DNA of 64,000 nt from an uncultured Eubacteriales bacterium (GTDB lineage Bacteria; Bacillota; Clostridia; Oscillospirales; CAG-272): the NCBI GenBank assembly GCA_934467415.1, contig CAKSLQ010000001.1, positions 1 through 64,000 on the forward strand. The letters run 5' to 3'. Shown here one piece after another: positions 60,465 through 64,000 of this stretch (the first letter of the stretch is position 1; the number at the start of each line of letters is the position of its first letter). A program made the translations under genes and the position numbers. The notes under the pieces are model-generated. The model was not told the DNA's origin, ran no database searches, and saw nothing but the letters and a program-made list of their open reading frames with translations.

Positions 60465-61844
60465 ATGAAGACGCCGAAGACTGCGTTTGTATGCTCGGCC
60501 TGTGAATACCGCTCGCTCAAATGGATGGGGCGCTGCCCCTCCTGCGGGGCGTGGAATACGCTTGAAGAAACGCTGCTTGAACCCGAGACGCCGCCTGCCC
60601 GGGCGGCGGCGTCCGCCGTCGGCGGCACGAACAGGCCCGTGCTGCTCGACGAATACGATATGCCGGAGTATATGCGCTTCGAGACCGGATACCGCGAGCT
60701 TGACCGCGTGCTCGGCGGCGGCCTTGTCTACGGTTCGGTCGTCCTGCTCAGCGGTGAGCCCGGCATCGGCAAATCGACTTTGCTGATGCAGATCTCGGGT
60801 GTACTCGGACAGAACAAAAAAGTGCTCTATGTGTCCGGCGAGGAATCCTGCGGCCAGCTCAAGCTGCGCGCGGGGCGGCTCGGTGTTCACTCGGACAAGC
60901 TCTATCTTCTGACTGAGACCAATATGGATGCGGTTCTTGCCCGCTGTGACGAGCTGAAGCCGGATGTGCTGATCGTGGACTCAATCCAGACCGTCAGCAC
61001 CGACCGCCACACCAGTGCGCCGGGCAGCATCACGCAGGTGCGGGAATGCGCGCTTGCCTGTATCACCAAAGCCAAAAACGAAGGGCTGTCCGTGATCCTT
61101 GTCGGCCATGTCAACAAGGAGGGCGGCATCTCGGGCCCGAAGATGCTCGAACACATGGTGGACGCCGTATTCTGCTTTGAGGGCGAACGCAGACAGTCCT
61201 ACCGCATCATCCGCGCCATCAAGAACCGTTTCGGCTCGACCAACGAGATCGGCGTTTTCGAGATGACCGACGCCGGACTTGTGCAGGTGGACAACCCGTC
61301 CGAGACGATGATGTCGGAGCGGCCGCGCGGCGTCTCCGGCGCGTGTGCCGTCTGCGTCATGGAGGGGACGCGCCCGCTGATCGCAGAGGTGCAGGCGCTC
61401 GTCACGCAGACCGCGTTCGCCGTGCCGCGCCGCACCGCAAACGGCATTGACTACAATCGAATGTGCCTCATTATCGCGGTGCTGGAGAAACGGCTCGGTC
61501 TGAAATTCTATCAGAACGACGTTTATCTGAACGTCACCGGCGGTCTGCGGCTGGACGAGCCGGCTGCCGACCTCGGCATCGCGCTGGCGCTGATCTCGGG
61601 CATCACCGACCGCGTCCTGCCGGATGACCTGCTCGCCGTCGGTGAGATCGGCCTCGCCGGGGAATGCCGCGCGGTCTCGCACTTTGACTACCGCGTCAAG
61701 GAGGCGGCGCGCCTCGGCTTCGGCACGATTGTGTGTCCGCAGAAGAACGGGAAAAAGATGACATTTAAGACGGCCGCAAAGCTCTGCGGCGTTTCTACCC
61801 TGTACGATACGTTGAAGCTTTTGAACAAAGAAACAAAGGAGTAA
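60465..61844 (+). CDS. radA: DNA repair protein RadA/Sms
   Basis: The 459-residue protein helps branch migration in recombination. It has the N-terminal zinc finger C-x2-C-x10-C-x2-C (Cys10, 13, 24, 27; CSACEYRSLKWMGRCPSC), RecA-like Walker A LSGEPGIGKSTL near 96-107, the RadA motif KNRFG near 250, and a Lon-like C-terminal domain (GGLRLDEPAADLGIALALIS). GGGGG precedes ATG 60465. It is followed by the glycosyltransferase gene after 3 bases. Confidence 0.97.
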   Translation: MKTPKTAFVCSACEYRSLKWMGRCPSCGAWNTLEETLLEPETPPARAAASAVGGTNRPVLLDEYDMPEYMRFETGYRELDRVLGGGLVYGSVVLLSGEPGIGKSTLLMQISGVLGQNKKVLYVSGEESCGQLKLRAGRLGVHSDKLYLLTETNMDAVLARCDELKPDVLIVDSIQTVSTDRHTSAPGSITQVRECALACITKAKNEGLSVILVGHVNKEGGISGPKMLEHMVDAVFCFEGERRQSYRIIRAIKNRFGSTNEIGVFEMTDAGLVQVDNPSETMMSERPRGVSGACAVCVMEGTRPLIAEVQALVTQTAFAVPRRTANGIDYNRMCLIIAVLEKRLGLKFYQNDVYLNVTGGLRLDEPAADLGIALALISGITDRVLPDDLLAVGEIGLAGECRAVSHFDYRVKEAARLGFGTIVCPQKNGKKMTFKTAAKLCGVSTLYDTLKLLNKETKE

Positions 61845-61847
61845 ATC

Positions 61848-62975
61848 ATGGTATCATCCGATCTTTCGTGCGTGACCGTGGTTCTGCCGTCGCTCAATCC
61901 GGACGAAAAACTGCAAAAAACGGTTGCGTCGCTGCTTGCCGTCGGCTTTACCGACCTCGTTCTGGTTAACGACGGCAGCCGCGCAGACACGCTTCGGTTC
62001 TTCCCGGCAGAAGACGAACGGATCACGGTGCTGCGGCACGAGGTCAACCGCGGCAAGGGCGCGGCGCTGAAGACCGCATTCCGCTATGTGCTGGATCACC
62101 GCCCGGCGTCGCGCGGCGTTGTCACTGTGGACGGCGACGGGCAGCACCGTGCCGAGGATGTGCGGCGCTGCGCCGAGACTATGCTCACCGACGGTGAGAA
62201 AATCATTTTCGGATGCCGCGATTTTTCGCTCCCGCATGTACCGCGCCGCAGTCGGACGGGCAACCGCATCACCTCCGCCGTCTTCCGCATTTTCTGCGGG
62301 CTGCGGCTGTCGGATACGCAGACGGGGCTGCGCGCCATCCCGAAAAAACTGCTCCCGCTCATGCTCACCGTTCCGGGCGACCGCTTTGAGTACGAGACCA
62401 ACATGCTGCATGAAATGCAGGCGCACGGCATCGGCCTTGCCGAGGTGAAGATCGACACAGTCTACATAGAAGAGAACAAGACTTCGCATTTTCGTCCGTT
62501 TCGGGATTCGGTGCGGGTATATTCGCGCTTTCTGATGTTCATCGGCTCGTCTGCCGTCTCGTTCCTTTTGGATGCGCTGCTGATGTTTCTGTTTCTGACG
62601 CTTGCGGAAAAATTGCTTTCCGTGCATTTTGAGAACGAGAGCGCGACCGCCGTTGCCGCAACCGCCGCCTGCAAGGCGTGTGCGCGTATCGTCTCGGCGC
62701 TGTTCAATTTTACATTGAACCGCAAAAAGGTTTTCGGTGCGGCGGGGAACACCGGCCGCGCGATGCTTCGCTATTTTATCCTTGCCGCGTGCATTCTGCT
62801 GGTTTCCTCCGGCGCGACCGCGCTCGGCAAGCTGCTGTTCGGGCTCGGCAGCACTTGGCAGATCACGCTGCTCGGCGTGGTTGTGGACTGTGTGCTGTTC
62901 ATCGCCAGTTTTCGCATTCAGCAGGCGTGGGTGTTCAAAAAAGAAGTTGAAAAACAAGAATCGCAGAGGAATTGA
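61848..62975 (+). CDS. Fused GT2 glycosyltransferase and GtrA-type flippase domain
   Basis: The 375-residue protein joins a family 2 glycosyltransferase (about 1-215; TVVLPSLNPDEKL, VLVNDGSR, TVDGDGQHR, DTQTGLRAIPKKL) to a four-helix GtrA domain (about 220-365; RFLMFIGSSAVSFLLDALL, FNFTLNRKKVFG). It should load a sugar onto polyprenyl phosphate and move it across the membrane in one protein. AAAGGAG lies inside the radA stop region. The downstream gene is a glycosidase that follows after 1 base. Confidence 0.92.
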   Translation: MVSSDLSCVTVVLPSLNPDEKLQKTVASLLAVGFTDLVLVNDGSRADTLRFFPAEDERITVLRHEVNRGKGAALKTAFRYVLDHRPASRGVVTVDGDGQHRAEDVRRCAETMLTDGEKIIFGCRDFSLPHVPRRSRTGNRITSAVFRIFCGLRLSDTQTGLRAIPKKLLPLMLTVPGDRFEYETNMLHEMQAHGIGLAEVKIDTVYIEENKTSHFRPFRDSVRVYSRFLMFIGSSAVSFLLDALLMFLFLTLAEKLLSVHFENESATAVAATAACKACARIVSALFNFTLNRKKVFGAAGNTGRAMLRYFILAACILLVSSGATALGKLLFGLGSTWQITLLGVVVDCVLFIASFRIQQAWVFKKEVEKQESQRN

Positions 62976-62976
62976 C

Positions 62977-64000
62977 ATGGAAGAGAATCGTATGAACCGC
63001 GGGGACGGAAACGGCGCACGCCGCCCGCGCCCCGTTCGCACGCCGACCGGTGCGGCGCATTCTGCGCCGCACGCTGATGCGGCTGCGCAGTCGCCTGCGG
63101 CGGCAAACGCCGCCGCATCGCGTCCGCAGGCAAACACATCCGCGCCGGTTGCCCGCACGGCTGCACCCGGTGCTGCGCCGGTGCAGCCGACAGCACGGCG
63201 GCCGATGGAAGCGGCCTCACGTCCGCAGCCTGCTGCGCGTCCGCAGTCTGCCGCGCGTCCGCGCCGTGCCGAACGGCCGAGAAAACGCGGCATCGTCGGC
63301 CGCGTCATCCGCCGCATTCTGCTTTGTCTGCTGGTTCTGCTGCTGTCCGCGCTGTATGTGCTGTTTTCCGCCGTGGCGACGGTGGCGCACGGGCCGAGCG
63401 AGAGCGTCCGCGACCTGCTGGTGCTGTCGGCCATGCAGGCGAGCGCGACCAAATGGGTCCCCGGCCTGTTTCTCGACAAAGAGACGGTGAACACCATCGT
63501 TGAAAACAGCAAAAAGGTCAACACGGATACAGTCTCCATCGAGGATTACGGCACAACGCCGGGCGGCACGGAGCAGGCGGATGCATGGGACAAGGCGATC
63601 GACGGTATGCTGTTTGAGACGGTCAACGGCAGCACCTACAAGGCGTATGTCCTGCTCGTCCGAGATCCGTCCCGCGTCTTTGTCGGCACGTCCAGCGATT
63701 TCAAGAGCGGCAAACAGGGCGCGCGCATTTTCGAGACCGCCAAAAAGTATAACGCGGTCGCAGCCATCAACGGCGGCGAATTCCACGATGCCGGCGGTGT
63801 CGGTACGGGTGACAATCCGATCGGCACGACCTATTCGCAGGGCAGGCTCGTCTGGAACGACGGCCACAACAAGCGAACGTTCATGGGCTTTGACAAGGAG
63901 AACAGGCTGATCGTGACCGAGGGCATGAGCGCCAAGGAGGCGGAGGCGCTCGGTATCCGCGACGGCGTCTGCTTCCAGACCGGTAATGTGCTGATTACGC
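62977..64000 (+). CDS. Phosphodiester glycosidase (NAGPA-like) membrane protein, 3' end cut by window
   Basis: The frame stays open to the window end, giving at least 341 residues. An N-terminal Ala/Pro/Arg-rich disordered tail (about 1-98) precedes one transmembrane helix (about 107-130) and an extracellular domain. AAINGGEFHDAGGVG and GRLVWNDGHNKRTFMGFD match the phosphodiester glycosidase domain of N-acetylglucosamine-1-phosphodiester alpha-N-acetylglucosaminidases, which remove sugars from phosphodiesters such as wall polymers. ATG 62977 follows the GT2/GtrA stop by 1 base, with AGAGGA upstream. It probably works on the glycan made by its neighbour. Confidence 0.85.
   Translation, partial: MEENRMNRGDGNGARRPRPVRTPTGAAHSAPHADAAAQSPAAANAAASRPQANTSAPVARTAAPGAAPVQPTARRPMEAASRPQPAARPQSAARPRRAERPRKRGIVGRVIRRILLCLLVLLLSALYVLFSAVATVAHGPSESVRDLLVLSAMQASATKWVPGLFLDKETVNTIVENSKKVNTDTVSIEDYGTTPGGTEQADAWDKAIDGMLFETVNGSTYKAYVLLVRDPSRVFVGTSSDFKSGKQGARIFETAKKYNAVAAINGGEFHDAGGVGTGDNPIGTTYSQGRLVWNDGHNKRTFMGFDKENRLIVTEGMSAKEAEALGIRDGVCFQTGNVLIT

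Overview
The window looks like a chromosomal segment of an uncultured Gram-positive anaerobe of the class Clostridia (Oscillospiraceae/Ruminococcaceae-like). The evidence is high coding GC, sigma-A promoters with 17-bp spacers, strong AGGAG ribosome binding sites, pyruvate phosphate dikinase, a homodimer-type glycyl-tRNA synthetase, a pth-mfd pair, long-form HPF, an LCP-family protein and many small lipoproteins. I see no phage, transposon, plasmid or CRISPR signature. Genes are tightly packed, short operons are separated by intrinsic terminators, and convergent ends often share one bidirectional hairpin.

Layout. 1-135: a truncated tRNA-Pro and a broken half copy. 253-2630: a degenerate CopA-like P-type ATPase ending in an HMA domain, plus a lipoprotein. 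2665-6951 (minus): a five-gene operon headed by an ECF sigma and anti-sigma pair, then a lipoprotein, an MBOAT O-acyltransferase and a DHHW/AlgJ-like protein; it resembles an envelope-stress O-acetylation module. 7189-13960: tRNA-Gly, then a carbohydrate locus with an unclassified toroid-like protein, an AraC regulator and two TIM-barrel isomerases followed by two Gfo/Idh/MocA dehydrogenases. 14136-22498: tRNA-Ser, a YtqA radical SAM protein, EF-G2, GH43, RlmD, a divergent LCP protein and glycyl-tRNA synthetase.

22551-30271: a DUF4430 lipoprotein, a TetR regulator, an HdeD-like protein, an MMPL transporter and a 1174-residue surface protein in which GLUG repeats flank a long helical rod. 30308-34342: a flavodoxin-fold reductase, tRNA-Leu and tRNA-Ala, then feoAB divergent from an MntR-like repressor. 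34378-41736: AraC regulator, glycyl radical enzyme and a giant secreted beta-helix/GH43 protein. 41766-48027: a DUF2974 hydrolase, TraX, TfoX and GNAT proteins, then a GtrII-ChbG-SDR operon. 48274-57502: ppdK, pth-mfd, tRNA-Glu, hpf, asd and an orphan promoter-terminator pair. 57758-64000: a 51-residue Asn/Gln-rich microprotein, then pcrA-radA-GT2/GtrA-phosphodiester glycosidase (cut by the window end).

The best candidates for undescribed biology are the catalytically gutted copper ATPase with an internal CopZ-like start, the ECF-led O-acetylation operon, the MMPL transporter with a split beta-solenoid/rod partner, the orphan glycyl radical enzyme coupled to a secreted glycosidase, and a perfect promoter that fires straight into a terminator.
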